Positions 1 to 10,300 of a DNA stretch of 64,000 nt are shown here, piece after piece. The position numbers and the translations under genes were made by a program. The DNA is taken from contig CABFPE010000220.1 in the NCBI GenBank assembly GCA_900660155.1, positions 608,803 to 672,802 of the forward strand, read 5' to 3'. Each line of letters starts with the position of its first letter. Position 1 is the first letter of the stretch. Source of the stretch: Hofstenia miamia. Its lineage: Eukaryota; Xenacoelomorpha; Acoela; Hofsteniidae. The notes under the pieces were generated by a model, which saw only the letters and a program-made list of their open reading frames with translations, made no database searches and was not told the origin of the DNA.

Positions 1-1920
1 AAAAAAAATTACTCTCAAATTAGTGTTTTCAAATTGTAATACAAAATGCTTTGTGTAAAAAAATTGAGAACACAGAAGAATTCTAAAAACAGATTCAGAT
101 AGACAATAAAGAGATCTTTAAAAAATTTAGTATGACTTTTTGAGTTTTGCATTTTTAACTGTATAAATTAGAAATTTGTTGTTTTTGCCTTTAAAAAGTT
201 GATATATTCAGGGAGACATCTAGCGAAAAAATTATGAATTTCGACCAGAATTTCTGTGCTTCAATTTCTCCATATGACTGCAATTTTAGGATTTGGATTC
301 GAAAAATACTTCCGATTTAAATTTTTATGGATCCTGTTTACATGCATTTCTTTGTTTCATATTATTAGGATGTGTACAATGTATTTTCAGATTTTTTGTT
401 GCTTTCGACTAATTTTCGAATTCCTAATCTAAGCGAAAATTTATTCAATTATTTAAAAATTTTGAAATTCATTTGCTCTTAACGGACCTAATACAGCAAG
501 ATTTAGAAAAATTGACACTCAAAAATCTGATTCGAATTCATAGATAAATTTGTTGATTAGCAGCATCCTAGTTTATGCATATGCACTCAATTACTGTAAA
601 AAGTTAATAGCTAAAATTATATAATTCTAAAAGTGAAGATACAATTTAACAAAACTAAGAATGACAAAATTACTAAACAAGTGAAGTCCATTGCTTATGG
701 TAAAATTAAGTTCTTCACCAATTTGCATGATAGGCAACAAATACCAATTAGATAAAAAATTTACATCACCAGAACAACTCTGTTTAATGAGTGCATCAAT
801 GTAATATCCGTTATTTTCAATTGAAGAATTGCAATATAACATATTTGAAAATAATATACACAATGAACGGTGTACTCTATAATGCATAAACTTAAATTAA
901 CTCACAGTGCACTTATAACAAGCCTAAAAACAGCAAACAGCAAAATATAGCATAAAGTGCTTTGTTGGCTAAAGCCAATTTGATTTGCTGTTAACCGTAC
1001 ACATCATGCTGTTACCACCCCTGGAAATGTTAGAACCGTGTATTTATAATCAAGTTGAAGCATTTGAATTTCAGGTGACACTAAAATGATATAGTATTCA
1101 TGTTAATATCTATGAAAAATAGTCTTTCCGAAGCCCTAAAAGCAATGTGCTAAAATCTAAAATCATCAGGCCAATTTTTCCTCATCACATCTTATTCATA
1201 TCACATGATTGTGTGATTTTTGTCTTCAGCAAATTATGCCAACATCTCTGATCAAGAGCACTTCTACTTATTGGGGTGGTTTTTTTTAGCAAAGCTGTTG
1301 CTACTGATCAAAAAGCAACTCTTATCAAATCCACCAAAGCCATCTCCATAATCAAATTGTCACTGTCTGGTGTGCTATGTGTAATTTCAACATATGTGGT
1401 TCTTATTTTTTGAAGAAAGCAATAACTGTTTCATCAAACAGTTTGTGTGAAATGCCTGAGACGTTTCTTTGTCCAACATTTATTTAATTACTTGCTCATC
1501 ATAATCCACATTATGATTCCAACAGTAAAAATAAATACAAGTAATCTTAATGCAAAAGTAAATTTTTTAAGTGGAAGGACACCTTAATACTATTTATTCG
1601 ATATTAATACATTGTTTGCAGAAACATTAATAAAGCACTTTATTAATATTATCCAACTATCAAAATACAATGTTTCATTTGAATAAAAATTAACCCTTAA
1701 TAATGTAATAGTTCCTCACCACTTTAAAATGGAAGAAATATATATATATGTAGCATAATCCAAAACTAATAAAGCTGCTAAAGAAACGAAAGTCAGTCAA
1801 AGAAGAATTAAGATCAAATTGAAATTTGATTAGAAATAAATTATAAATTAATTATCATCTTAATTTCTTTTGTATAATGCAACTAAGAAATTATTAGTGA
1901 AAAAATTAACAATTAGTATT
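1..1920. other. AT-rich non-coding stretch, no gene seen
   Basis: I see no convincing exon, RNA gene or complete repeat here. A minus-strand open frame at 627-887 has no family signature and no clear splice boundaries, so I do not call it. Confidence 0.5.
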
Positions 1921-2156
1921 TGTCGATTCTACTAATTTGGCAAACCGAAGGGGCGAACTCGCTTCCATTATTTTTAGCCTTTTTGGCAGACGATTAATTT
2001 GAAATTCAAATCGAATGGTACTTTTTAAGTTTGAATATAAATAGAGCAAAACCATTGTGAAATTTGTTGGAGTATATTCTTCGGAATTCTTATATTTGGT
2101 TTATCACGGTTTGATTAATAATTATAATGTTCAGCTAAACTGTTAGTGTTCAGTAG
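1921..2156 (+). repeat. Possible solitary LTR remnant with TATA box
   Basis: The stretch begins TGTCGATTCT, carries a TATA box (TATAAATAG at 2036-2044) and ends directly before TGGCGAGGATCCC, which resembles the primer-binding-site start that follows many Ty3/gypsy LTRs. No second LTR and no pol sequence were seen nearby. It would be a fossil fragment. The alternative is a host promoter followed by an untranslated exon. The call rests only on this layout. Confidence 0.25.
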
Positions 2157-2922
2157 TGGCGAGGATCCCACAACGGGAACAATTTTTGGTTGCTTGTTCC
2201 AACCCACGAATCTGCACTTAGGTTAGGGATAAGATTAGGCGTTTTTCTTCCCGTTTAGCTAACTATCGAATTCTTCTTTCATGTATGAACTATAACGATC
2301 TCGATATAAGGCTGGTAGGCCAAACGTAGGGTTTTATATCTATATTTAAACTAGTTCTAAATTCATGACGATAACGTGACCGATAATGTGACCTTGTATG
2401 TATCATTTATTACATGTGGGTTAGGAAGCTGCTATTTATCTATCTAATTTAAAGCCAATATATTTCGGTAATGGCTAATCATGTATTTATTTAAACAAGC
2501 AGCTAGTAACAATCGATGTTGCAAGTATATAGTACACTTTGCAAAAGTTGACTGAAAAAAAGATTAGAAATAGGCATTTTGTTATATTTCATTTAAAACA
2601 ATATTAGGTAGCCATTTAATGACATTAATTACATAATAAAGTAGGTGTGTATCAAACGACAAAGTTCTTAAAAATATTTTAGGTAGAGAAATATCACCAT
2701 CCTACAGGACAATTCTTTCAGAAGTTGATTTTGGAGTTAAAAAATGTATATTCAGTGACTCTATGTACGAATTAGTTGTTAACCACTGTCAATTTTAAAC
2801 TTCTGCAAAATATTAATATACAAAAATTTCACAAGAATTTTTTGGAAAATTTTCAGTGTTAAGCTTCATATTCCCGTAATTGGCTGGCAAATATAAGTGA
2901 TTTGAAAGTTCGGGAATAGTGC
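2157..2922. other. Non-coding stretch upstream of the PAN-like gene
   Basis: No exon was recognised. It contains a short TTAGGG-like tract (around 2221-2240) and presumably the promoter and 5' leader of the gene starting at 2923. No core promoter stands out next to that start. Confidence 0.4.
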
Positions 2923-3208
2923 ATGAATGCTATTCACCTGCTTATTGATTATTCATTTCTTTCATTTATTGCAAGCATGCTTTTGCGTTACAGCGTCCAA
3001 TTGATTTTTCAACTTGTATGTGTGAATAGACTACTGTACAGCATTTTTTACTATCAATCAAAATATATCACTGGAGACCTTTATGTGAAATTTGTCAATT
3101 ACAACGCTGATAGCTTAGCAAACTGTATGGAACTGTGCAAAGCTTCTCAAATTTGTAATGCAGTGGGCTGGGATAAGGAAAATGGACGTTGCATATACTA
3201 TATGCATA
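2923..3208 (+). CDS. PAN/Apple-like secreted or membrane protein, first coding exon
   Basis: This exon encodes 95 residues plus one base of the next codon. Residues 1-42 are strongly hydrophobic, fitting a signal peptide or signal anchor. Residues 48-95 form a PAN/Apple-like module with cysteines at 68, 72, 78 and 90 (spacing C-x3-C-x5-C-x11-C) and Trp83 in a NAVGW context. PAN domains are known as extracellular protein- or carbohydrate-binding modules. The exon ends at a GTAAGTTTTC donor in phase 1. The minus-strand exon at 33741-34032 is homologous along its whole length, including the hydrophobic N-terminus, and has the same donor sequence and phase, which supports both the start and the splice site. 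The next recognised exon of this gene is at 6014-6152; at least one exon in between was not found. The function is unknown. Confidence 0.7.
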
Positions 3209-6013
3209 GTAAGTTTTCTGTAATAGAACATCCTCATGTAAAAGAATTATAATTTAATTGCACTAAGCATGTTTACCCTACTATATAATTATTATTTTGC
3301 AAAAAAGTCTTATTCGGAAAATTTAATATAAATTTGCATGTGACATAGCATTGTAGGGCTGTATTCCTAAATAATTAACAAATAGGACTCTAAGTTTGAG
3401 GACTGTATTCTAATGTTATATTTTTACCAAATTTAGTTATTCGACAAATAAAATCCAACCACAAGCTGCAATGTAACATTAACAAGTAAGTGTGATCCCA
3501 GTGGAATTTAAAAAGATGGGCTGAGCTTCTGACCACCCCCTCAAGTACACCTCTTTGTCTATGTTTCTGTGTCGGATTTATGCTCTTAAGGGTATCTTAG
3601 GAAGTATCAGATTACAAGCATGTAATGAAAAATATAACTACGCTTTAGTATACTCACGATTTAAGAAGAAATTTTACAGACAGAACAATTATTTTAAGAA
3701 GTCTAAAATCATATTTCCCAATCCTTCAAATTGCTAAAGCACTTGTGAAAATAGCTTCAGAACTTATGGGCCTTTCTCTTATTAAGGCAGCAAGAAATTT
3801 ACTTTGAAGAATAAATTATTAATCCGTACTTGAATGTTCTTAAGGACATTTTGATAATTTTTGAGAACTAGCAAGTTTATTACCATGTGGCTTGTGAAAT
3901 TTTAAAAATTACAATTTCGAAATGTTGAAGAATATATGAGAGCAAACTTTTATAATTTATGAAATAAACAAATTTTATTGTATGAAATCTGTTACGGATA
4001 TCATTATTAATTTTAAGAATATAATACAACATCTATGTTGCTACATCTTTAGATCACGGCACGTTCCTAAGAGCTAGGGAGACTCAATCCAAAGCGGAAG
4101 CCACATGCTCAAAAATGAAGTGTTCACTTTTTGAACCAACTTCCATTGAACATACAGTATGTATTTATAATTAATTGATATACAGCAAAAACAATACAAG
4201 TACCAAAAATACTGCAATATGAATAAACATATAGGAGAATTAAAAACGAATTAGTTTTTACTGGGTGTTTTTTATTATTGCATGTTATGTTATGAAATTT
4301 CGTCTTTTCTAAATGAGCACTATGTATACACCTTAAGAAATCTGCAAATAATACATTCGATTGGCTCACTGACCTAGTGATGTTTTCCACATATTCACTT
4401 AAGTTTTCTGTAAAACTAATTATTACTATATTGATTATACATTATAGAAAATCTGTTAGTAGCTTAAGAATAAATAAATGAGATATTGCAAAAGTAAGTA
4501 ATTGAAATTTGAAAATGAAAAGTATGATCAGGTATAAGATTTTAGTACTAAGCGAAATATTTATTTCTGCAAACTATTTCTGTGGTGATATGGCGTATGA
4601 AAATTGATTCTGAGTGATATTTTAATATACATACATAAAATATTTTTTAACGATGGACTAAATGGGCTACAAATTTGTGTCATTTCCAAATCTTTCTGTA
4701 TGAACGAGCAATGCGCATTGTTGTTTTACTTAAAAGGAAATACCTAATATATTTTGGGGCAATTTAGTTTGTCACCCAAATATTATGTTGACAAAAAGCT
4801 GAATAAAACGCAAATTGCCCCAAAATCTATCAAGCATTTCCTTTGAAGAAAAGAAGTACTACCGTGTGCATTACTTCGCAATACAGAATGAATTAAGGTG
4901 GCTTGAAAAGTTCTTTAAATTTTTGAAAAAGGGGTTCTAAAAAGCTTAATCTACTTCGAAAACAACACTTTCTCATGTCTTTATATAGTTGCCATTTACT
5001 TCTGCTGGCTATCCGCATTTTTACATGAAAGGGGCAAAATTTTACTGCTATGTCATTGAGGTGTTTACATGTAATGAAATTTTAATACTGACAAATTTTG
5101 AACGCTTTGTTTTGACAAGAGAAATAAACAGAATCTGGGAAAGTTTAAATGGAGTTTCTTGGTTTGTAAAGCTCTATCAAATGGTGTACAGAATTTGGCC
5201 ATAGCTATAAGATTTGAAAAAATGTGGAGAATTTTGTAATTTGCCACATTGCAAGTAAAAATAAAGGTAGCCAGCACTTTTAAGATGGCAAGTGTATAAA
5301 AAACATGAAAAAGTAGAGGCAATCATTTTAGAAGACTTTTTTTCAAAAAATTCTTTACTCCAACTTTATATAAATACAGAAACAATCGTTTCAAATTATT
5401 TTTGCCATGTACTACAATAGCAATCAGCATCTACTTTCACACGCCATCACGAGAAAAAATAATTTTTCTAATAGCTTGCTTGCAATTTAAGATAAAAGCT
5501 CATCAATAAATTGGAAAAGTAAAACATCATGATCACACAAGTTCATTTTAGGAGGTCTGTTAATATTTGAAGACGAATATTTTGAGTTCTCTTTCTTACA
5601 CATACTTGTATATAAAATGCAATTATAGAGATTTACCTTAATTTATTAACGGACTTAGTACAAAATATATCGTGACAATTTTAAGTGAATAAGTAAAAAT
5701 ATCTCGTGGCACTGAGTATTTTTATAGGTTTTACGTTTGACAGGAGCATTCTCGGTGATTTTTGATCAACAATTTGTGATGTCTAAACAGCATATACCTT
5801 AAATTTAGTCAATAAAAAAATTGGGCTCAATTTAATGGAAAGAAATTAGGTCTGTTAAAAGGTTAATTTGTTATTCAATAACTGCATTATGGCGCACAAA
5901 CATTTAGGTTTAAAACCTAGTAACTATAATTTATTAATGTAATGGAGTGAATTTATATAGAACATTAAACTATAATTTCTACCAATTTTTGAAATTAATG
6001 CACTTCAATTTAG
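3209..6013 (+). other. Intron(s) of the rightward PAN-like gene
   Basis: The stretch lies between two exons of the same inferred gene. The first exon ends in phase 1 and the next recognised exon starts in phase 0, so a further exon should lie here, but I could not identify it. Short open frames at 3555-3737 and 4989-5204 lack splice signals and family signatures. Confidence 0.45.
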
Positions 6014-6152
6014 AACAAAACTGTGAAATATCTTAAAGATGCTATGCACGAATTGTGGACAACATATGAAAGAAATTATAACTTTGAATTGTACAAAGGT
6101 ATAAATCATGTTGTTGCAATGAATTCTTCACAATGGGATGTTGGAGAACCAG
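6014..6152 (+). CDS. Second recognised exon of the PAN-like gene; C-type-lectin-like segment
   Basis: The acceptor (AATTTAG) precedes a 139-nt exon of 46 codons plus one base, closed by a GTGAAT donor (phase 0 in, phase 1 out). The peptide ends NSSQWDVGEP, preceded by YKGINHV. The minus-strand exon at 23574-23712 encodes a peptide of exactly the same length, aligning without gaps and ending NSSQWDKGQP, with the same phases. The pattern of Gly-Ile, then W-D-x-G-x-P, resembles the central part of a C-type lectin domain, where W..GQP precedes the calcium/sugar-binding loop. That family call is inference from a short motif. What the sequence shows directly is the exon homology. Later exons of this gene were not found. 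Confidence 0.6.
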
Positions 6153-7088
6153 GTGAATTAAATTATTGAAATTACATTCTAATTATGACTTAAAGGAAAA
6201 TATTCAATTTCAATATCTATGCGCATAATTAATTCAAACATTTAAAAATGAACTTCAAACGTCCTGCAGGAAGGCTAAGATGGCTTAAAATGAAATCAAG
6301 CACAGTTGCTAAACTTTCGTTGGTATTATAAGACCAGTAAATATCAAAACTGAAAATGTTATAAGAAAACTATTTCCAATGTCTAAGAACTTCCAAATAA
6401 AGTATCGTAGAAATTATTGAAAAAATTTACAATTTTCATGCTCCAATAAACTTACAAATATATTTACATTAATTACTATATTACGAAAAGTTAAAGGGGC
6501 CCTAGCAATTTTTTTTAAAAACTTTTTATATTTAGTCCAATTTGCATGACATTTGTATGACTAATATAAAATAAGAAAAGACTGTTTAATTCATTGGAGT
6601 ATTTCCGTTTTCTTTATCGTATTCTTTGCACGACCAATTGTTTAATGTACACACTTTTTTTTGTCATTTTTCAAATTCTAATCGGGTTTTCACTGATAGA
6701 GTTAAGGAAGTGACACAAGGTGCACTGAAAAGAAGAAAAGCTTATCGTAGCTAAAAACAGCTTCTAGTTTTCTATAATAATTCTCGTCAAAAATAATGCA
6801 TGTGAAAATAATGAAAAACAGCAAATTTTTCTCATTTTTTTATCAATTACGGCTTAAACAATTTTTGCATGATTCTTATAAAATATTCCTTTCGAGAATA
6901 ATTCAGTTTATTCCTTACAATCCGTGTCTACGGCAGTTTGGACTCCCAATAATGTATTTTTAAACTTGTTACAAGGTTGGGGCGACAAATTCTAAGAACA
7001 TTTCCCATCTTGCTCATTTTCTATATAAATTTCTCTTTAAGAACAAAGGAGAGCCTACGATGTTTTAGACTCACAGCAACATTTCAAA

Positions 7089-7092
<4 letters not shown>

Positions 7093-7134
<42 letters not shown>
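7093..7134. repeat. (TA)n microsatellite
   Basis: About 42 bases of uninterrupted AT dinucleotide, preceded by a 32-base sequence (7061-7092) that recurs after the N at 7268. Confidence 0.95.
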
Positions 7135-7136
<2 letters not shown>

Positions 7137-7267
7137 ATAATTAAAAAATAAAGAAATGAAGCAAAACGTTATTCATAAACAGTAGTAACTAATTTTAATG
7201 AAAAATATAACATAATTAAAATTTTCCTCATACCAATGAACACAAGAAATGTTCATTCGAAAACAAA

Positions 7268-7296
7268 NTGTTTTAGACTCACAGCAACATTTCAAA

Positions 7297-7331
<35 letters not shown>
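7268..7331. other. Single-N contig join with repeated flank
   Basis: The N at 7268 is followed by a copy of the unique sequence at 7061-7092 and then a shorter (TA)n tract (7301-7331). The repeated flank suggests two contig ends from the same microsatellite were placed end to end. Confidence 0.7.
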
Positions 7332-7332
<1 letters not shown>

Positions 7333-8714
7333 TGTTTTCATATACATGCCAACAAAATCGTACCTTGGGTAACTTTGCTGTTTTGTTGTTAATATGGTGA
7401 GTGTGATAGAACCATAAAATATCCAAGTTTCAGCCGAATCAACTATTTTTCAGCTTGCAATTTGACCTTCTATTTCCTACTCAGATATGAGTTCACTCTA
7501 TAAATCCAAGAAATAGCAAAATTTATCATTTTAGTGGCACGTTAAATTTAATCTGATTTTGCATCAATATAGCAGAATTTTTATTAGATGTACTTACTAC
7601 ATATTCTTATAGTAGAATCATTTAGAACAAGTGAAAAGATGTGTGATTATAAATTGGCCCAGGTACATGCTAAAAACTGCAGCTTGCAATTGGAAGTATG
7701 CCTATTTTTGTAAATGTTTTAACGAAATGGATTTGTATTTTTCATAGATGTCGGAAGTGATTAAATAGTTGACGTCAAACTATTTGTATACAAATATATA
7801 TCATGCATGTATCCAAAGCTGAACTGTAAAAAATTTATCTAATAAAAAATCAATGTTTTGAAAATTTTCTTTTTTCTAAAACATCTAAATGTACACACAG
7901 TGGTCTACCCAAAAAAGATATGGTGGAATATCCATCGACCGTTAGATTTTTAAAATTTATTTTCTTGGCTAAATCAAAAGAATTTTGGTAAAAATATGAA
8001 AAAATTCAAATGCATTTTTAGGGTTTATTTTCTCAATAGTTTAAAAAATTTTCAAGTATATATTTTTTCGTGTATTAACCATTTAGTTACCTTTCAGCAA
8101 TTGTATAAGTACATGCAAATTGCAACGTTATTAACCAGGGCTTTGAAAGTTTGACAAAAATGAAGTTCGAAGTTTAAATACTTTTCAATCCTTGATTTGG
8201 TATTGGAAATTTGAATATTATTAAATTCAATGTTTGATTTGAAATTTGAAGGTTTGAAAATTTAATTTCAAGCTTGATATTACTTAGAAATAATTTTATC
8301 ATACATAAGAAATGCATATTTATTAAACTAATGTGCAATTAGTATAAATATCGCAAGCGGTAGGCTAACTCCAACATAATGCAGATTTTCCTATATTTTT
8401 GTAAGAACATAAACTAAAAATACATAGTACATTGTTTATATAGAAAGAGAATAAGATTATTTTGCCTATTACACGGAGACATAATTTCTAGTAGATGCCA
8501 CTGTGACTTTTGGGTAAGATGAAATTTCTTTAAGTATTACAGATTTATCAAGAAAGCAGAGCCGCAAAACTTGCAAAGTGTGTTCACTGTTAGCTTAACG
8601 TGCTAAATGAATGAGTCCCAGAGTTTTACTTAAATGAGTGATTTTACAAAGCCATTATTATCCCTGTCAGATGTCTTCATTTTAAATATTAGTAATAATT
8701 CTAAATTTATCATA

Positions 8715-10069
8715 TATATGGTGTGTCTGAAAAGTTTTAAGAATTTATACCTCATTTTAAAATTGAAACGAGATTCCAAAAAAAGACATTATATTTACAC
8801 AATGTAATCACCACCTGCATTTATCACCCTTTTGCAATGTTCAACTAAATGTTGCATCTCACGTGAGAAACAGTTTTCTTCTATCTGTCTAAACCACTGC
8901 AGCGTTTCATTTACGATTTCATCGGAGGATCGAAAAGTAATCTTTCTGACGTGCCTCTTCAATTCTCGGAATATGTAGCGGTCACAGAGATTTAAGTCTG
9001 GACTGTAGGCTGACTGCCTAACGATCGTCACACCTCGGCGATGAAGAAATTCCATTGCTGCAGCTGCTAAGTGAGGTCTTGCGTTATCGTGTTGCCACCA
9101 CAACTCTCGAAGTTTTGTAGGCGTTGATCGCAGCTTATGCCACCTTTTGCCGAGTGAATGCACAAAGGAAACATATCTGTCACCTGTTACTGTTTCTCCA
9201 GGAGTCAGTGCTTCCACATAACATTTTTTGTCTCCTGTAAAAGCAAACACAATCATTACCTTCTTGTTTGTAAGCTTTGGACGTGTCACCTTCAGCTTTG
9301 ATTCTGATGGATGAAGCCACGCTTTGTTTTCTTGTTTGCTCATGAGGCTGTTGAAAAGAATCCATGTTTCATCCTCAGTAGTCCAATAGCGCAAGCAGTC
9401 CTCTAGAGAATTTCTTTTGTACAAAGCGATCAAATTACAAGCGCATTCCACGCGATCCGCCTTATTCCACTGCGACAGAGTGTGCGGCACCCATACTGAA
9501 CAGACCTTTCGCAACCCCAGCTCTTCAGTCAAAATTTTGCGAACTGAATCTTTTCCTATGCCGAACTCCTCAGCTAGCATTCGAAGCGACTGCCTGGGCT
9601 CTTTTTGAATGGACTCTCGTATTGCCATGATGTTGCTATTGGTGCAGGATGAAGATGGGCGGCCACTTCTGGGTTCGTCACACAGGGTGGTTTTGGATTC
9701 CGAAGAGAACTGTTTACACCATAGATATACAGTTGATTGTGATGGTGGCTGAGGAAATGCTGATGACGATGATGCTGCAGCTTGCAAATTGTCATAGATG
9801 GCAGATGGTCTTAAGCCTCGTGTAGCCTCAATGTACACATAAGCTCGAAACTGTTCTTTTGATAATTGCATTTTATATTCGCTGCACACAGAAGCAGTGA
9901 TGAGAAAATATTGCACGAAGAATATGAAATGGAGCAATATGGCATGTGCACTTACACAGTTTGTCATTCCTTACTTATTTCTGATTGGCTTATTACAGAC
10001 ACTGCCTTAACAATGCACATGCACCTAGAGAATAGCTGAATTCCTAAAACTTTTCAGACACACCAAGTA
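8715..10069 (-). mobile_element. Mariner (DD34D) DNA transposon, apparently complete
   Basis: Ends carry inverted repeats sharing GGTGTGTCTGAAAAGTTTTA (8720-8739, and reversed at 10045-10064), with one further mismatch before GAATT. TA dinucleotides at both edges fit the TA duplication made by Tc1/mariner elements. Total length is about 1.35 kb, normal for mariner. A single uninterrupted transposase frame lies between the ends on the minus strand. It is inserted into an older hAT-like repeat. Confidence 0.9.
8795..9871 (-). CDS. Mariner transposase, 358 aa, intact frame
   Basis: The protein cuts and pastes its own element in the nucleus, recognising the terminal repeats through an N-terminal double helix-turn-helix. 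Residues 1-120 give the DNA-binding half (SKEQFRAYVYIEATRGL, then TVYLWCKQF and SGRPSS). The mariner linker motif WVPHTL is at 127-132. The catalytic domain follows, with DETW (Asp167), HDNARPH (Asp262) and SPDLNLCDRY (Asp297). The last two aspartates are separated by 34 residues, the DD34D signature. I chose the Met at 9871 because homology begins MQLSKEQFRAY; an upstream in-frame Met at 9967 would add 32 hydrophobic residues unlike the family. The length is close to the usual ~345 aa. No disruption is visible, so the element could have moved recently. Confidence 0.9.
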   Translation of the reverse strand: MQLSKEQFRAYVYIEATRGLRPSAIYDNLQAAASSSSAFPQPPSQSTVYLWCKQFSSESKTTLCDEPRSGRPSSSCTNSNIMAIRESIQKEPRQSLRMLAEEFGIGKDSVRKILTEELGLRKVCSVWVPHTLSQWNKADRVECACNLIALYKRNSLEDCLRYWTTEDETWILFNSLMSKQENKAWLHPSESKLKVTRPKLTNKKVMIVFAFTGDKKCYVEALTPGETVTGDRYVSFVHSLGKRWHKLRSTPTKLRELWWQHDNARPHLAAAAMEFLHRRGVTIVRQSAYSPDLNLCDRYIFRELKRHVRKITFRSSDEIVNETLQWFRQIEENCFSREMQHLVEHCKRVINAGGDYIV

Positions 10070-10300
10070 TTTAAAAAATTAACCTAAAATAATATTGAGT
10101 ATATTTAATAATGTTGATGTGTATATCTTGCTAAAATTTAAATATCAAAGTTTGTTATTTAACTTCCAAAATTTTGTTTGAAATTTGAATTTTAGAATTT
10201 TACAAAATTTGATTTGAAAGTTTGAAATTTTTGCAAAAAATTGAAAACTTAATTTTAAAGTTTGAAAAATTGAATTTAATTTGAAATCCTTATTATTAGC

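Larger units (their letters stand above)
6153..8127. other. AT-rich non-coding or intronic stretch
   Basis: No further exon of the PAN-like gene was recognised. It holds the two (TA)n tracts and the single-N contig join described separately. Confidence 0.4.
8136..10292. mobile_element. hAT-like non-autonomous element rich in AAATTTGAA, split by a mariner
   Basis: The left end reads CAGGGCTTTGAAAG and the right end TTTGAAATCCTTA, imperfect inverted repeats. They are flanked by near-identical 8-bp sequences, TTATTAAC (8128-8135) and TTATTAGC (10293-10300), the target-site length typical of hAT. Both arms are filled with irregular copies of AAATTTGAA/TTTGAAATTT and encode nothing. The mariner at 8715-10069 lies inside; without it the element is about 800 bp. 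The decayed ends and the one target-site mismatch suggest it is older than the mariner. Confidence 0.5.

Noticed and set aside
627-887. Minus-strand 86-residue frame with possible secreted-protein look
   Set aside because: No splice sites, cysteine pattern or paralogue in the window supports it.
9180-9795. Open frames on the plus strand and in other minus frames within the mariner
   Set aside because: They are shadows of the transposase gene.
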